Assembly (NCBI RefSeq): GCF_934307085.1
Contig: NZ_CAKRCF010000061.1
Span: 1 to 12,810, forward strand
Source of the DNA: an uncultured Anaerobutyricum sp.
GTDB taxonomy: Bacteria > Bacillota > Clostridia > Lachnospirales > Lachnospiraceae
Length of the DNA: 12,810 nucleotides
Reading direction: 5' to 3'
A program made the translations under genes and the position numbers. The notes under the pieces are model-generated. The model was not told the origin of the DNA and searched no databases. It worked only from the letters and a program-made list of their open reading frames with translations. Of the stretch, positions 12,539 through 12,810 are shown one piece after another; the stretch's first letter is position 1; every line of letters starts with the position of its first letter.

Positions 12539-12810
12539 ATGGCATTATTAGATGTAAAAAATGTTCGTAAAGTATATACAACACGTTTTGGCGGAAATCA
12601 GGTGGAAGCATTAAAAGATGTAAACTTTTCTGTGGAGCAGGGTGAATATGTAGCAATTATGGGGGAATCTGGTTCAGGAAAAAGTACACTTCTTAATATT
12701 TTAGCAGCACTTGATAAGCCGACGGAAGGAAAGGTATTTTTAAAAGAAAAAGATTTAAGTAAAGTAAAAGAAAAAGAGATGGCAGCATTTCGCCGGAATA
12801 ATCTGGGATT
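12539..12810 (+). CDS. BceA-like ABC transporter ATP-binding protein (partial, cut by window end)
   Basis: The first 90 codons are visible. They read MALLDVKNVRKVYTTRFGGN, a conserved A-loop region, then ALKDVNFSVEQGEYVAIMG and the Walker A motif GESGSGKST (42-50), followed by LLNILAALDKPTEGKVF and the start of the region leading to the Q loop. This matches the ATPase subunit of the MacB/BceA class of transporters. Its place directly after a BceRS-like pair suggests a peptide-resistance transporter; a large BceB-type permease would be expected next. The frame runs off the right edge. Its ribosome binding site is GCAGGGAA (12526-12533). Identity as an ABC ATPase is certain; the Bce assignment is by context and similarity. 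Confidence 0.9.
   Translation, partial: MALLDVKNVRKVYTTRFGGNQVEALKDVNFSVEQGEYVAIMGESGSGKSTLLNILAALDKPTEGKVFLKEKDLSKVKEKEMAAFRRNNLG

Overview
The window is AT-rich DNA from a low-GC Gram-positive anaerobe, most likely a gut-type Clostridia/Lachnospiraceae member. This is inferred from strong AGGAGG ribosome binding sites, the Bce-type two-component/ABC module, the selenium-associated LysR regulator, and an EF-Tu C-terminal fragment of clostridial type. No taxonomic marker gene is complete, so the placement is an inference.

Region 1 (1-3400, + strand) begins with a scar: the last 17 codons of an EF-Tu (tuf) gene, joined to unrelated sequence. A 45-bp sequence and a rho-independent terminator follow. 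Next come a promoter, a 14-codon leader ORF and three genes: a DUF2500 protein, a YitT-family membrane protein and a two-zinc-ribbon membrane protein. The region closes with a second perfect copy of the 45-bp sequence and a different terminator hairpin. The two copies bracket the three genes like the ends of an inserted or duplicated segment.

Region 2 (3405-9269, - strand) is a seven-gene operon-like array read leftwards: selD, yedF, a DUF3343 (Se/S carrier-like) gene, a BadF/HgdC-type ATPase, a class V aminotransferase (cysteine desulfurase-like), a single-subunit HgdB/YjiM-type protein, and a second DUF3343 gene. A LysR regulator of the selenium-metabolism type is divergently transcribed at 9612. 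The ATPase plus single-subunit partner matches the reductase/double-cubane [Fe8S9] protein pair. Together the genes suggest a module that makes selenophosphate (SelD), mobilises S or Se from cysteine or selenocysteine (desulfurase), passes it through carriers (YedF, two DUF3343 proteins), and serves an ATP-driven low-potential Fe-S enzyme. No selA, selB, selC, Sec-encoding UGA or molybdenum hydroxylase gene is visible here. The link between selenium chemistry and the double-cubane-type protein is the most interesting hypothesis in the window. The gaps before yedF and before the HgdB-like gene contain strong inverted repeats that could be structured leaders.

Region 3 (10548-12810, + strand) holds a BceR-like response regulator, a BceS-like intramembrane-sensing histidine kinase and the start of a BceA-like ABC ATPase cut by the window edge. 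This is a typical module for sensing and resisting cell-envelope-active peptides. No tRNA, rRNA, CRISPR array or recognisable transposase gene was seen.
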